Source: a virus
Strand: one strand, 5' to 3'
IMG/VR virus record: IMGVR_UViG_3300025087_000989
Coordinates: 1 to 47,635 of that record
DNA length: 47,635 nucleotides
In this document: positions 39,269 to 47,590 of the stretch, piece by piece
Layout of the letters: each line of letters starts with the position of its first letter
Numbering within the stretch: position 1 is the first letter of the stretch
The notes under the pieces: model-generated
The model's database searches: none
Seen by the model: only the letters and a program-made list of their open reading frames with translations
What the model was told of the DNA's origin: nothing
Program-made: the position numbers and the translations under genes

Positions 39269-40753
39269 ATGGGTATCGCTTACGGCGCGTTTGACATGAA
39301 CGTCGCCGACGCCTCCGCGCCGGTCAACCCCACCGCGCGGATCAACAACTTTGGCGTGCTGGGCTATTGCACGGCGATGAGCGCCAACAGTTGGAAGAAG
39401 GTCAACGGCTACTCCGACCTTGACACCGAGATCGGGAAGGGGCCGTTGCGGGAGTTCCTCAACCAGTTTTACACCGAGGCGACCAAGAAATCGCGGTCGA
39501 TCACGGTCATCTGCGCCACACAGGGGACCGCCGGGTACAATTCGGCGGTGACGCAGGTGGGCACCGGCGACAGCGAACTGGTAGTCACCGGATCAGCCAA
39601 GTGGCATGTCGAATGCGTCGTGACCATCGTTTTGGGTGCGCTGGTTTCGGGAGGCACCTCCACGGCGAAAATCAGCTATGACGGCGGCGAGACCTACGAG
39701 GATACGGTGACCATTCCGGCTACCGGCATCATGCCTATCGACGCCGACTTGGGGCTGACCCTAACGTTCGAGCACGCCGCCGAACTGACCGCAACCGGAG
39801 ACACCTACAGCTGGGGATGCATCCCCAAGTCCATTCCGCTGGGCGACGCCGACACCGCCGGAAGCATTCTGGGCGAGCTGGCCGCGTACTTCGACGAGGG
39901 GACCGCCCCCTGGCCCGAGGCCATCCATATCTGCGACAAAATCGCCCCGGCCGGCGTGACCGCGCTCAACACCCTGGCGGGGACGCGGCTCGACCTCAAG
40001 GCCCCCTGCATGTTCACCGGCGAGTTCCGGCGCAACCACGATTCGGGCGCCGCCTACATCGCGGAGACCGTCGCGGAATACGTCTCCGACATTCAGGGCG
40101 CCACCGAGGGCTATGCCCACGCCAGCGCGACCTCGAAGAAGTGGTTCGGCTGGATATTGGGCTACCCGGTCATCACCGGCTGGGACGCCACAATCCGCGC
40201 CGAAAGCCCGGCCGGCTCCATCTACGGCGTCATGGCGCGGCTCTCCAAATTGTCGGACTCCGCTGGAGCGACCTACATCAACGGCGCCAGCAACAAGCTC
40301 TCCGGCACGGTCCATTCCCTCCAGTTCACCGACGCCCAGAACCAGACGCTGAATGAGCTGGGCGGCTCACTCATACGCGGCTACCAGGGCGCCCAGGGCT
40401 ACTGGCCGAGCCGCATGGGCACCAACGCCGGCAACACCAGCGCCTACCAGATGTTCGACCGGATGCGGGTCATGATCCTGGCCTGCGGCGAGGTCTTCGC
40501 CCGGCTGTTCCCCTATATCGACGTGGATATGAGCGGGGCCGAAGCGACCGCTATGGAGCCGGCGACCCTTTCCGCCGACCTGACCGCCTGGTTGACCTCG
40601 CGGCTGAGCCAGTACGTGACCAGCATCGCCGCAGAGGTTGTTGACGACCCGGAGGTCCTCGACTCCCTCGAAGTGGACATAACCCTGACCGCGCTGTCGA
40701 AGGCCAGCGAGATCACCGCCAACCTGACCATGACCGAGCGCGTGGCGGCATAA
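39269..40753 (+). CDS. Tail sheath protein (Mu gpL-like, DUF2586)
   Basis: 494 residues with the features of contractile sheath proteins of the Mu type: NFGVLGYCTAMSANSWKKVNGYSDLDTEIG at the N-terminus, repeated beta domains at about 85-190, a variable middle domain (LGELAAYFDEGTAPWPEAIHIC) and the C-terminal SRMGTNAGNTSAYQMFDRMRVM with QYVTSIAAEVVDDPEVL. The sheath forms the outer contractile tube and its presence shows a myovirus. It is followed by the tube gene, as expected. Family assignment is firm in overall pattern. Confidence 0.85.
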   Translation: MGIAYGAFDMNVADASAPVNPTARINNFGVLGYCTAMSANSWKKVNGYSDLDTEIGKGPLREFLNQFYTEATKKSRSITVICATQGTAGYNSAVTQVGTGDSELVVTGSAKWHVECVVTIVLGALVSGGTSTAKISYDGGETYEDTVTIPATGIMPIDADLGLTLTFEHAAELTATGDTYSWGCIPKSIPLGDADTAGSILGELAAYFDEGTAPWPEAIHICDKIAPAGVTALNTLAGTRLDLKAPCMFTGEFRRNHDSGAAYIAETVAEYVSDIQGATEGYAHASATSKKWFGWILGYPVITGWDATIRAESPAGSIYGVMARLSKLSDSAGATYINGASNKLSGTVHSLQFTDAQNQTLNELGGSLIRGYQGAQGYWPSRMGTNAGNTSAYQMFDRMRVMILACGEVFARLFPYIDVDMSGAEATAMEPATLSADLTAWLTSRLSQYVTSIAAEVVDDPEVLDSLEVDITLTALSKASEITANLTMTERVAA

Positions 40754-40772
40754 CGCCAAAAGGAGCAATAAA

Positions 40773-41210
40773 ATGGGCGCCGAAGTGAACGGCAAAATGT
40801 ATGATTGGGGCGACCTGGAAATCTCTGGGATGCCCGGGGTCAACGTGGGATTCACCACGCTGACCTATGAGGACGAGATGCCGGTGGAGTTGCAGCACGG
40901 CAAGGGCCGGTTGCCGCGCGGCTACACCCAGGGCGGGTTCTCGGGCTCCGGGAGCCTGGAAATGCACGAGGACAGCTACCTTCGGCTGAATCTGGCGGCG
41001 ACGGCTCTGGCGGGCAGCGTCTACGGGTTGGAGCCGTTTCCGCTCATCGCAACGTTGTATGATGCGGGCGCGGTGGCGGCCACGCTGACCCTGCCGCGCG
41101 TGAAATTTGAGCGGCGTTCTCGCAGTCTGGGCAGCGCTGGCAGCGCCGACGCGGCCAAGGTAACGTTGGCCTTCAAGTACATGGGTGAACCAATTGAGGT
41201 GGGGGTATAA
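40773..41210 (+). CDS. Tail tube protein
   Basis: 145 residues just after the sheath gene with AAGGAG upstream. It is all-beta with one helix (MHEDSYLRLNLAATALAG) and starts with MGAEVNGKMYDWGDLEI, like Mu gpM-type tube proteins. It should assemble as stacked hexamer rings to make the inner tube for DNA delivery. Position and size make the call; no single motif is decisive. Confidence 0.8.
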   Translation: MGAEVNGKMYDWGDLEISGMPGVNVGFTTLTYEDEMPVELQHGKGRLPRGYTQGGFSGSGSLEMHEDSYLRLNLAATALAGSVYGLEPFPLIATLYDAGAVAATLTLPRVKFERRSRSLGSAGSADAAKVTLAFKYMGEPIEVGV

Positions 41211-41211
41211 T

Positions 41212-41850
41212 ATGCGCTACATGGAGGAGCCAGAACTGATTCTCGCGGGTGAGAAACTGGGCCGGGAAATCCGCGAGCAAACCAGCAACGATGGGACCGT
41301 GGTGGTCTATTGGGCTTATCCCGCCAACAGGCCGCTACAGGCGTTCGCGCGGTCCGCGATGGTGACCAAACCAGCCAAGATGCTGGATTCCTTGGCGGAA
41401 ATGGTTTTTCCGGACGGCGCGCTGCGGAATCAGTGGGAGCGGGCGATCACGGACCATCCGCTGTTGGAGTCCGACGTTCTGGGCGAAATTCTCGTTGACC
41501 TCGGGTTCAACGCCGATCAGATCACCAGGGACCTGGCCATTGGCGAGTCCGTGCAGGGACCGCTACGGATGTTTTTACCGGGTGTCGCCGACCCGGTGGA
41601 GTTCCGGCGTTTCACCCGGGCCGACCTCGCCCGAACGCGCAACGCCAACTCCGAACGGATGATGGACACGATGTTTGTGATTTGCGCGGACTGTGCCAAA
41701 CCGAGTGATATTGCCGCTTGGCTGGGTGAGAAGCCGGGTCATGCGATCAGCCTTTACGCGGCGCTGGCGCGGGAGCAGGTCGTTGGCGGTGGGGGTTTCC
41801 GCGCCTCAAAAAAATTCATTCCGTCGGGGACGATGACGCCGAAACCCTAG
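41212..41850 (+). CDS. Tail assembly chaperone, short form
   Basis: 212 residues from the ATG at 41212 (the 41185 start would lie within the tube gene). It lies between the tube and the tape measure, the constant place of the tail chaperone. The second half is helical (VEFRRFTRADLARTRNANS, then DIAAWLGEKPGHAISLYAALA). Near its end an A-AAA-AAA heptamer (41808-41814) allows a -1 shift into a longer form, the arrangement known in many tailed phages. It helps tape-measure folding and tube start. No GGAGG is seen directly upstream, but a G-rich run lies there. Confidence 0.8.
   Translation: MRYMEEPELILAGEKLGREIREQTSNDGTVVVYWAYPANRPLQAFARSAMVTKPAKMLDSLAEMVFPDGALRNQWERAITDHPLLESDVLGEILVDLGFNADQITRDLAIGESVQGPLRMFLPGVADPVEFRRFTRADLARTRNANSERMMDTMFVICADCAKPSDIAAWLGEKPGHAISLYAALAREQVVGGGGFRASKKFIPSGTMTPKP
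41808..41814 (+). other. Programmed -1 frameshift site A-AAA-AAA
   Basis: The zero-frame reads TCA AAA AAA TTC, so the heptamer A-AAA-AAA has the right phase for tandem tRNA slippage. In the -1 frame an open frame runs from here to 42128 and overlaps the tape-measure start. Position and frame match the conserved tail-chaperone frameshift of tailed phages. Confidence 0.85.
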
Positions 41851-42128
41851 CGCTACCGCCATTTGGCGACCCCGACGATGACCCGGTTGCGTGGGATGAT
41901 TGGCTGACCTGGCGGATTACCGGCATTGATCCGCGGGTGATTGACTACCAGGAGGATTACGAAGCGTTGCAGAAGACCGCCGCCAAAGCCATTGAAATGC
42001 TTAGGGATATTATCGCTGGCGGCGTTGGGCTGGGCTTTGGCGGTGGTAAGAAGGGCGGCAAGAGCGGGGGCGGCAGCCGGGCCGCCAGTGCTCCACCGGG
42101 CGGAAGGAGGGCCAGACGACGTGGATAG
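41814..42128 (+). CDS. Frameshift extension of the tail assembly chaperone (-1 frame)
   Basis: After the slip the protein continues KIHSVGDDDAETLALPPFGD, a tryptophan-rich acidic stretch (VAWDDWLTWRI), a helix (EALQKTAAKAIEMLRDII) and a Gly/Lys/Arg-rich tail of about 40 residues ending RRARRRG. The full product is about 305 residues. It has no good start codon of its own before 41937. The basic tail may bind the tape measure or RNA. The stop lies just after the tape-measure GTG start. Confidence 0.8.
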   Translation: MHSVGDDDAETLALPPFGDPDDDPVAWDDWLTWRITGIDPRVIDYQEDYEALQKTAAKAIEMLRDIIAGGVGLGFGGGKKGGKSGGGSRAASAPPGGRRARRRG

Positions 42129-44094
42129 TATCTACAAATTAGGCGTCTGGTTGCAGTTAAAGGACGGCTTGACGCACGGCCTGGACAGCATCAACAAGCT
42201 GGGCGAGAAGGTTTTCGGGCGCTTCAAAGATATTCGCATGGCCGTACTGGGCGTAGGTGCGGCCTTCACCATCATGGGGTTCGCCGCGTTGGGGGTGGGC
42301 AATCGACTGGCCGACAAGTTCGGCGAGTTCGAGAAGATCATGGCGCTTACACGAGGCGCAATCGGTGCGAATGCTCAGGAATTTAAGGCGATGGAAAAAG
42401 CGGCGTTGGCCGCCGGCATCGCTACGCAATTCAGCCCAACAGAAGCGGCTGCCGGGATGAGAGATATTGGTCTGGCCGGTTTTCGGCCGGACGATATAAC
42501 AAAACTACTACTCCCATCGTTAGACTTGGCCGCAGCATCCGGTGGACTCATGAGCGTAGCGGAGTCGGCGGGCATGGTCGTTAAGGCGATCAAATCATAT
42601 GGGACGGCTGTTGAAGACGCGGGTTTGGCTACGGATCAGATTATAAAAATGAGCAACAGTTTTTATGTGTCAGCCGGAGAGCTTCCATTGCTTTTCGCTA
42701 CGGCCGCGCGTGGAGCCCACAGCCTCAGTCAGTCGCTAAGTGAGACCGCCATTGCGCTAGGATTCGTCAAAAACACCGGACTGCGAACGGAGACGGCCGC
42801 GACTGCGGTTGCCGTGTCGATGGAGCGGATGGTCAGCAGCCGAGTGCAAAATAAGCTGATGAAACTTGGGAAGGGGATTGCCGTTGATACGAATGGAGTA
42901 TTTAGACCATATTTGGACATTGTCTTGGATATTCGCTCTGCTATGGAGGGTATGTCCGACGCTGCGGCAAAAAACAAGCTCCAATATATTTTTGGGCGGT
43001 ATGGCGGCGGCGCGATCAACGCGATAATCAAGCAAATCAATCAGGGTATCACCACCAGCACGGGCGAGATTTTGAAGGGCGCTGACGCGATAAATTATTA
43101 TCGCCACGAACTGGCCAATGCTGAGGGCACAGCCAAGAAAATGGCTAAAATCCTGCTGGACACCTGGAGCGGCCAGAAAATATTGCTTCAAGGCTCGGTT
43201 GAAACTCTTCAGATTGTGCTGGGCCGCACTTTCGCGGAGATTTTCAGGCCGGCGATTGAGGCAACTATCGTCGCGGTGAACGCCCTGATTTACGCCTGGG
43301 AAGGCTTATCGCCACAGGCGCGGCAGTTCCTCGTACTGATTCCGCTGATTGGCGGAGCGCTGGGCGGTCTGGTGGTTGGAATTTTCGCGGCCAAGGTCGC
43401 CTGGTTGGCGCTCAACGCCGTGTTCGTGGCGACTCCGCTGGGGTGGATTGCGCTGGCCATGGGCGCCATCGCCGTCGCCGTCGCCGGGGTGATTGTCTAC
43501 TGGGACAAGCTGGGCGAGGTGATTAAGCGTTCATGGGCGCTGTTGCACGACATGTTCCCTGCCCTTTTCAGCGCCGTCGATTGGCTGGGCGAAGTAGCCC
43601 AAAAAATCCCCGGGATGTTTTCCACAGCGGTAACCGGAATAAAAGAGATTTTTACTCGTGCTATCAAGTGGATAGTTTCCCTGATTGAATCAACACCGCT
43701 GGGAAAAAGCCTGCTGAAGGCGCTTGGTGTCCCGAACGCCGCGCTGTTTGATGCTGCTGGCAAGTTGTGGGACAAGAATGTTGCGCATGACAAAGCGCTC
43801 TTGAGTAAACACTTTGGCGATTTCAGTTGGTCGGACCCTGAAAAGCCGGGTGAAGAAGGCGCGCCCAAGCCATCCTTCCTTCAGCGCACCATGGCGACCA
43901 TCGCAGGCAAGGGCGCAGATGCTACGGGCGCGGGCGGGGGCGCAGCCGGGGGCGGCGGGACTGGTGGCGGCGAGCACTACGACACCAAAATTGAGTTCAA
44001 CGGAACACTGATTGTTCAGGCGGCGGACTTGTTCGAGGCCCGCAAGGCATCTGACATTCTGGTCGCCGAACTGCTGGGGGCCGCCCATGCCTGA
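42121..44094 (+). CDS. Tail tape measure protein
   Basis: 657 residues from the GTG at 42121, which has AAGGAGGG upstream and overlaps the chaperone extension. It has long helices through the first half (DSINKLGEKVFGRFKDI, then the AGIATQFSPTEAAAGMRDIGLAG region, a feature of TP901-type tape measures), several hydrophobic segments at about 395-470 (FLVLIPLIGGALGGLVVGIF and others) and a Gly-rich end. Its length sets the tail length, here short for a myovirus. It also helps DNA pass the inner membrane. Confidence 0.9.
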   Translation: MDSIYKLGVWLQLKDGLTHGLDSINKLGEKVFGRFKDIRMAVLGVGAAFTIMGFAALGVGNRLADKFGEFEKIMALTRGAIGANAQEFKAMEKAALAAGIATQFSPTEAAAGMRDIGLAGFRPDDITKLLLPSLDLAAASGGLMSVAESAGMVVKAIKSYGTAVEDAGLATDQIIKMSNSFYVSAGELPLLFATAARGAHSLSQSLSETAIALGFVKNTGLRTETAATAVAVSMERMVSSRVQNKLMKLGKGIAVDTNGVFRPYLDIVLDIRSAMEGMSDAAAKNKLQYIFGRYGGGAINAIIKQINQGITTSTGEILKGADAINYYRHELANAEGTAKKMAKILLDTWSGQKILLQGSVETLQIVLGRTFAEIFRPAIEATIVAVNALIYAWEGLSPQARQFLVLIPLIGGALGGLVVGIFAAKVAWLALNAVFVATPLGWIALAMGAIAVAVAGVIVYWDKLGEVIKRSWALLHDMFPALFSAVDWLGEVAQKIPGMFSTAVTGIKEIFTRAIKWIVSLIESTPLGKSLLKALGVPNAALFDAAGKLWDKNVAHDKALLSKHFGDFSWSDPEKPGEEGAPKPSFLQRTMATIAGKGADATGAGGGAAGGGGTGGGEHYDTKIEFNGTLIVQAADLFEARKASDILVAELLGAAHA

Positions 44095-44677
44095 GTTCCC
44101 TCAATCCACCATCGCCCAAATCGCCACTGTTAATTTTCTTTACTACACGGATAAGCTTGACGATCTGGCGGAAATTTCGCTCTATCCGAGCGACGCGCCA
44201 AACACGCCGATCAAGCTTCCGGGCCTCTGGGCGGGTGAGGACGTGACGGATTCTTGGCGCGCCGACGCTATCCAAATCCTGGGAGCGGACGGCGTGCTGC
44301 TACAGGAGCGGGGTCGCGCCCCGTTGCGCATTCGACTGCGGCGGCTGCTGCTCTCCGACCGGACGATTGAAAATCTCACGTCTGGCGCACTGGTAGAGGG
44401 CGGCCTGGCGCTGGCGGAAGCGATGGGGCTGGAGGTCGGCAACCGGACCTGCTACGACGAACTGCGGGATATTGTTGATATTTTCAGGCGGTTTGACTCC
44501 ATAAGCGGAGCCCGGGCCATCTGGCGCATCGACTCCGAGCTTGCGAACATTTACGGCCTAGACAAAATCGTCTTCGTGTCGCACAACATGCGCAACCCGC
44601 CCGGCGCCGAGTGGATGGAGGTCTCCCTGGACTTCGAGGAGTATACTGAATTTAACATTGATTTCTCCTCGCCATGA
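44087..44677 (+). CDS. Tail/baseplate protein in the Mu gpN position
   Basis: 196 residues from the ATG at 44087, eight bases inside the tape-measure end. It is mixed alpha/beta: IATVNFLYYTDKLDDLAEIS, then the strand LQERGRAPLRIRLRRLLLSD, a helix with VEGGLALAEAMGLEVG and a C-terminal beta part. In Mu this place is held by gpN (DNA circularisation or baseplate protein), but the sequence gives no clear match. It is likely a baseplate hub or plug part. It overlaps the next gene by four bases. Confidence 0.55.
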   Translation: MPEFPQSTIAQIATVNFLYYTDKLDDLAEISLYPSDAPNTPIKLPGLWAGEDVTDSWRADAIQILGADGVLLQERGRAPLRIRLRRLLLSDRTIENLTSGALVEGGLALAEAMGLEVGNRTCYDELRDIVDIFRRFDSISGARAIWRIDSELANIYGLDKIVFVSHNMRNPPGAEWMEVSLDFEEYTEFNIDFSSP

Positions 44678-45552
44678 GCCGCATATCCCTACGCCGCCCC
44701 TACGCCACGGTGACAGTGGCCGGCCGCGCGCTGCCTATCGTTGGCGTTGACCTGACCGTCGGGAGATACCACAAGGCGGACTTCGGGTCGTTTCAACTTC
44801 CCGACGATTTCCGCTGGGCGGCCGATGAGACGTACCCGGCGCCCTACAGCCCGGTGACCGTGGAAATGGGATATGCCGATGAGCCCACTACTGTACGCCA
44901 GTTCAGCATGTTCACAAGCGACACGCCTGCGCGCAATGGGATGATCGACATCAAGGACAAGTGGTTTGAACTGGGCGCCAAATTCATGCTCTTGACCGGC
45001 AAAGTTTCTTACAAAAACGTTACCCTGGATCAGGTTGTTCGTCATGTTTTAACTTTCGCCGGAGTTCGGGATATTTATGTCGGCCAATACGCTATAGTCA
45101 AGCCAATGTGGAATGGCTACAACATGACCGTTCAGCAGGCGATTGAGCAGGCGTCGCAGGACTGGGGCGTCCAGCCGCCGATATTTTTTGACCGCGCCGG
45201 GGGGTTCTTTTTCGGCGCGGAAATATCCGCATCCGCGTTCAGTAAGCCCACAACCACCACGTTCGTCGAGCGCCAGAATATCATGGGGCAACCTGAAGCG
45301 GATACACGCCGCCTCTCCTACGATATGATCGAGACGGGTGCGGAGCCGACGATTGGCCAGCAGTGGGATGAGGCGCACCAGGAGCAGGAGATACCCTACT
45401 GGCGGCTCCCCGTGGTTTTCGCGCCATGGATATGGCATGGCGATACCGTGCGGGTGGACCACTCTCGGCTGTCGGGGACGTTCCGGGTCGCGTCGGCGTC
45501 GCACGGCTCTAGGCCCTGGGGGACCGTATTGGAGCTTGAAAAAATAGCTTGA
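44674..45552 (+). CDS. Baseplate hub protein (Mu gp44/P, gpD-like)
   Basis: 292 residues with the arrangement of late-control gpD/Mu gp44 hub proteins: N-terminal beta domain (VTVAGRALPIVGVDLTVG), FGSFQLPDDFRWAA, a central YKNVTLDQVVRHVLTFAGV helix, and a QQAIEQASQDWGVQP segment, then a beta end with WHGDTVRVDHSRLSG. The hub links the tube to the spike. Its last codons hold the -35 box of the promoter for the next HTH gene. ATGA overlap with the previous gene. Confidence 0.8.
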   Translation: MSRISLRRPYATVTVAGRALPIVGVDLTVGRYHKADFGSFQLPDDFRWAADETYPAPYSPVTVEMGYADEPTTVRQFSMFTSDTPARNGMIDIKDKWFELGAKFMLLTGKVSYKNVTLDQVVRHVLTFAGVRDIYVGQYAIVKPMWNGYNMTVQQAIEQASQDWGVQPPIFFDRAGGFFFGAEISASAFSKPTTTTFVERQNIMGQPEADTRRLSYDMIETGAEPTIGQQWDEAHQEQEIPYWRLPVVFAPWIWHGDTVRVDHSRLSGTFRVASASHGSRPWGTVLELEKIA

Positions 45553-45577
45553 CAGGCGCATACCGACGGTATACGAT
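45549..45577 (+). promoter_or_regulatory. Promoter inside the tail operon (TTGACA-17-TACGAT), same core as the early promoter
   Basis: TTGACA at 45549-45554 overlaps the hub stop. TACGAT follows 17 bases later at 45572-45577, about 20 bases before the HTH gene start. The bases from ACCGA to TACGAT equal those of the leftward promoter at 28363-28391 except for one T/C change, and 23 of 29 match overall. This repeat points to a shared regulator or a phage-specific promoter. Confidence 0.75.
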
Positions 45578-45596
45578 GGAGCGGACTGGAGGTTTT

Positions 45597-45896
45597 ATGG
45601 ACGCAAAAATCACGGTCCTGACCATCCCCGGGCAGCCGCCCATCGTCTGGGACGTGGCGCGGGCGGAATGGCAATCCGATCTGTATGCTGGTCTGGACTC
45701 CACCCGCGTCCAGGCCGACGCCTGGGAGCGGGTCATCAAGGCCGCCGGCGGGGCGGCGCATATCGCCCGGGAGCTTGGGGTCTCCCCCGTCACCGTCTAC
45801 CGCTGGCGGCGCCAGGAGCGCCACCCAAAGGCGATCTATATCAGGGATGGTCTGGCGCGGCTGATACGGGAGAGGGGGGGCCGTCATGAGCGCTGA
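45597..45896 (+). CDS. Small helix-turn-helix DNA-binding protein within the tail operon
   Basis: 99 residues from the ATG at 45597 with GGAGG upstream; a TTG at 45549 is unlikely as it is the promoter. Residues 47-73 form a helix-turn-helix (IKAAGGAAHIARELGVSPVT, then VYRWRRQ) of the Cro/YdaS or MerR-like short type, and the end is basic. The N-terminal 40 residues are a small beta part. It has its own promoter, which shares its core with the early promoter, so it may control both. A DNA-binding protein between the hub and spike genes is unusual. Its stop overlaps the spike gene start by 11 bases. Confidence 0.75.
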   Translation: MDAKITVLTIPGQPPIVWDVARAEWQSDLYAGLDSTRVQADAWERVIKAAGGAAHIARELGVSPVTVYRWRRQERHPKAIYIRDGLARLIRERGGRHER

Positions 45897-46488
45897 CCCC
45901 CAGTCCCTGCGACGGGCGTTTTATCACCTCGCCGTCTCCGTTTTCCCGTTTCTGGAGTCACATTTTCCGCGTCGTTTCACGGGCCGCGCCCGGGTTGTTT
46001 CATCCTATTCGGGTACTGCTACTGTCCAGCCGCTGAAAAAAACCGGCGAGGATGATACATCCCAGCCGGTCCTCTCCGAAATTCCGCTTCCTGCCTACCT
46101 CGCCTCACTCGGGGTAGGCTCCATCGTGCGCATCGCCTATGATTGGTGGGACGCCGGTTTCCCGTATGTGCAAGACGTGGTAACGGCTGTCACCCCGCAC
46201 TGGCAAATGAATACAGCCGGCTCCGAATTGGTCACCTGGGGCAACAGGGTGAATATGACGGCGGCCACGTCCACCGAGGTTGACTGCCCGGACATCAAGC
46301 TGGGAGGGTCTGGCGCGGCCGCGCTACCAGTATTGTATGCTGGCCTGATTGAGGCGATCACGGCGGCGGCGACTGCGATGGGCGACGGCGGCGCGGCGTT
46401 CAAGGCTAACTTGTTGATTGAACTGGCGAAAGTTCCGCCAGTGGAGTGTTTGGAGCCGCGGAAAACCACCAAGGTCAAGGCGGAATAA
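45886..46488 (+). CDS. Baseplate spike/assembly protein V (Mu gp45-like)
   Basis: 200 residues. An N-terminal helical segment is followed by an OB-fold-like region (RARVVSSYSGTATVQPLK, then GVGSIVRIAYDWWDAGFPYVQDVV) and a short beta-helix part (AGSELVTWGNRVNMTAATSTEVDCPDIKLGG), the layout of Mu gp45/P2 gpV spikes. It ends with a helix rather than the HxH iron tip, so the metal-tip motif is not seen. The spike would pierce the outer membrane. It starts inside the HTH gene end. Confidence 0.75.
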   Translation: MSADPQSLRRAFYHLAVSVFPFLESHFPRRFTGRARVVSSYSGTATVQPLKKTGEDDTSQPVLSEIPLPAYLASLGVGSIVRIAYDWWDAGFPYVQDVVTAVTPHWQMNTAGSELVTWGNRVNMTAATSTEVDCPDIKLGGSGAAALPVLYAGLIEAITAAATAMGDGGAAFKANLLIELAKVPPVECLEPRKTTKVKAE

Positions 46489-46490
46489 TA

Positions 46491-46793
46491 ATGTTTCGGA
46501 TACCAAAATTAATATGGTCACCTCTGGAGATAATCACGACTCAGTATTCAAGAAATCGTATCACAAAACCATGTTTTTGTGATTTTAGATCCTTTGTTTT
46601 CCAGGGGCAATTTCGTGTCGCCGAATGCCTGGAAGATTATCATCCCGAGGTGCGGCAGAAATGTGATTACCTGCGGGACGGGTTGACGTGGCTTGAATGT
46701 GAGAGTGGAGGCGCAGACGACGTAAACATGAACAATTTCCATAAGGTGGAAAAGTACGTCGATGAAGGTTTGGACTTTGGTCCCTATTTTTAA
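46491..46793 (+). CDS. Small cysteine-containing protein, unknown function
   Basis: 100 residues from the ATG at 46491, two bases after the spike stop. It has a CFC pair near residue 28, then three more cysteines (AEC, QKC and ECE). It is less GC-rich than the spike gene, like the small Cys-rich proteins encoded at 13478 and 14028. There is no signal peptide. It may be a metal-binding accessory protein. Its ribosome site is weak, so it may rely on coupling to the spike gene. Confidence 0.55.
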   Translation: MFRIPKLIWSPLEIITTQYSRNRITKPCFCDFRSFVFQGQFRVAECLEDYHPEVRQKCDYLRDGLTWLECESGGADDVNMNNFHKVEKYVDEGLDFGPYF

Positions 46794-46804
46794 GGAGAGA
46801 AAAA

Positions 46805-47059
46805 ATGCCGATAATCTACGACAAAAATGATCCGCGCGCGCGCCGCTTGATCCCGCGCAACGCCTTCCGGGAGCCCATGAATGTCGCCGATCTGGCGACC
46901 ACGGCGATCCAGCTGGCCGCCGTCATCGGCGGGATCGTGCTCTGCTTCACCGGCCAGCCGGTGGTCGGGGCGGGCCTGGTGGCGGCCGGCCTGGCCGGCG
47001 GGAGCCGGGGTGATTTGGTCCGGGATGTTATAAGCAATTTAAAGGAGAAAAAACAATGA
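46805..47059 (+). CDS. Small membrane protein (holin-like size)
   Basis: 84 residues with AAGGAG upstream of the ATG. A charged N-terminal 25 residues is followed by two hydrophobic segments (TAIQLAAVIGGIVLCFTG and VVGAGLVAAGLAGG) and a basic end (SNLKEKKQ). The size and two helices fit a holin or a small membrane regulator. It overlaps the lipoprotein gene by ATGA. Together with the next two genes it forms a group of membrane-related proteins which may be the lysis or exclusion group, but no endolysin is seen. Confidence 0.65.
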   Translation: MPIIYDKNDPRARRLIPRNAFREPMNVADLATTAIQLAAVIGGIVLCFTGQPVVGAGLVAAGLAGGSRGDLVRDVISNLKEKKQ

Positions 47060-47388
47060 GCAGATTTGCCGCCGCGCTTGGCCTGTGCGCCATTTTCTCC
47101 GGCTGCGCCGGGCTCGACAAGGCTTTCATCGCCGAATCAAGCCGCGCCGCGTTTTCGGCCGCTGGCGACTATCTGAGCGGCTGCACTGTGCTCACCGTGG
47201 CGCCGGCATTCACCGTCGATTGGACCGCTGGCGGCGGCGACGCCGTGGGCTACGCCGGCGGCCTGTTCGTCGGCTGCCCCGACGGCCGCCTGGTGGAGTT
47301 CACCTGCGGCGATGACCCGGCCCAACCCGAGGCCGGCCTGGTCTGCCAGCTGCTCCGGGGCTGGCAGGCGGTGGCGGAGAAGCCATGA
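47056..47388 (+). CDS. Small lipoprotein (GC-rich copy)
   Basis: 110 residues with a short signal peptide and a lipobox ending FSGCAG, so Cys17 should be lipidated. The mature part has five more cysteines and a late VEFTCGDDPAQPEAGLVCQL segment. It resembles the AT-rich lipoprotein encoded at 9083 in the CAG-L/V-D start, the VGC motif and the late Cys pair. The two copies lie in regions of opposite base composition. Genes on both sides encode membrane proteins coupled by ATGA overlaps. A spanin or exclusion lipoprotein is possible. Confidence 0.75.
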   Translation: MSRFAAALGLCAIFSGCAGLDKAFIAESSRAAFSAAGDYLSGCTVLTVAPAFTVDWTAGGGDAVGYAGGLFVGCPDGRLVEFTCGDDPAQPEAGLVCQLLRGWQAVAEKP

Positions 47389-47585
47389 GAGTCGTTATCT
47401 GGACATTGACCCTAGTGGTGTGCCTTTTCGGGTTCTGTTTATTGGGATTGGTTTTGGTTCTGGCCGGTGGCCTGATTGTTGCCGCCGCGATCCCGCTCGC
47501 CATTTTGGTGGCGAGCGGCAAATCGGCGCAGCCGGTCATTACCGAAATGGTCGCCGATTTCACCAATAGGGCGGTAAACCATTGA
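47385..47585 (+). CDS. Small two-helix membrane protein
   Basis: 66 residues, coupled to the lipoprotein gene by ATGA. Two hydrophobic segments run nearly together (VVIWTLTLVVCLFGFCLLGL and VLVLAGGLIVAAAIPLAILV), then a polar end of about 20 residues. It predicts an inner-membrane hairpin with its tail in the cytoplasm. With the lipoprotein and the gene at 46805 it could form an envelope-spanning lysis or exclusion complex; this is inferred from topology. Confidence 0.65.
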   Translation: MRVVIWTLTLVVCLFGFCLLGLVLVLAGGLIVAAAIPLAILVASGKSAQPVITEMVADFTNRAVNH

Positions 47586-47590
47586 TTGCC

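Noticed and set aside
39761-40315. Minus-strand frame opposite the tail sheath gene
   Set aside because: Val/Gly/Arg-rich shadow without recognisable motifs; the sheath frame is well supported.
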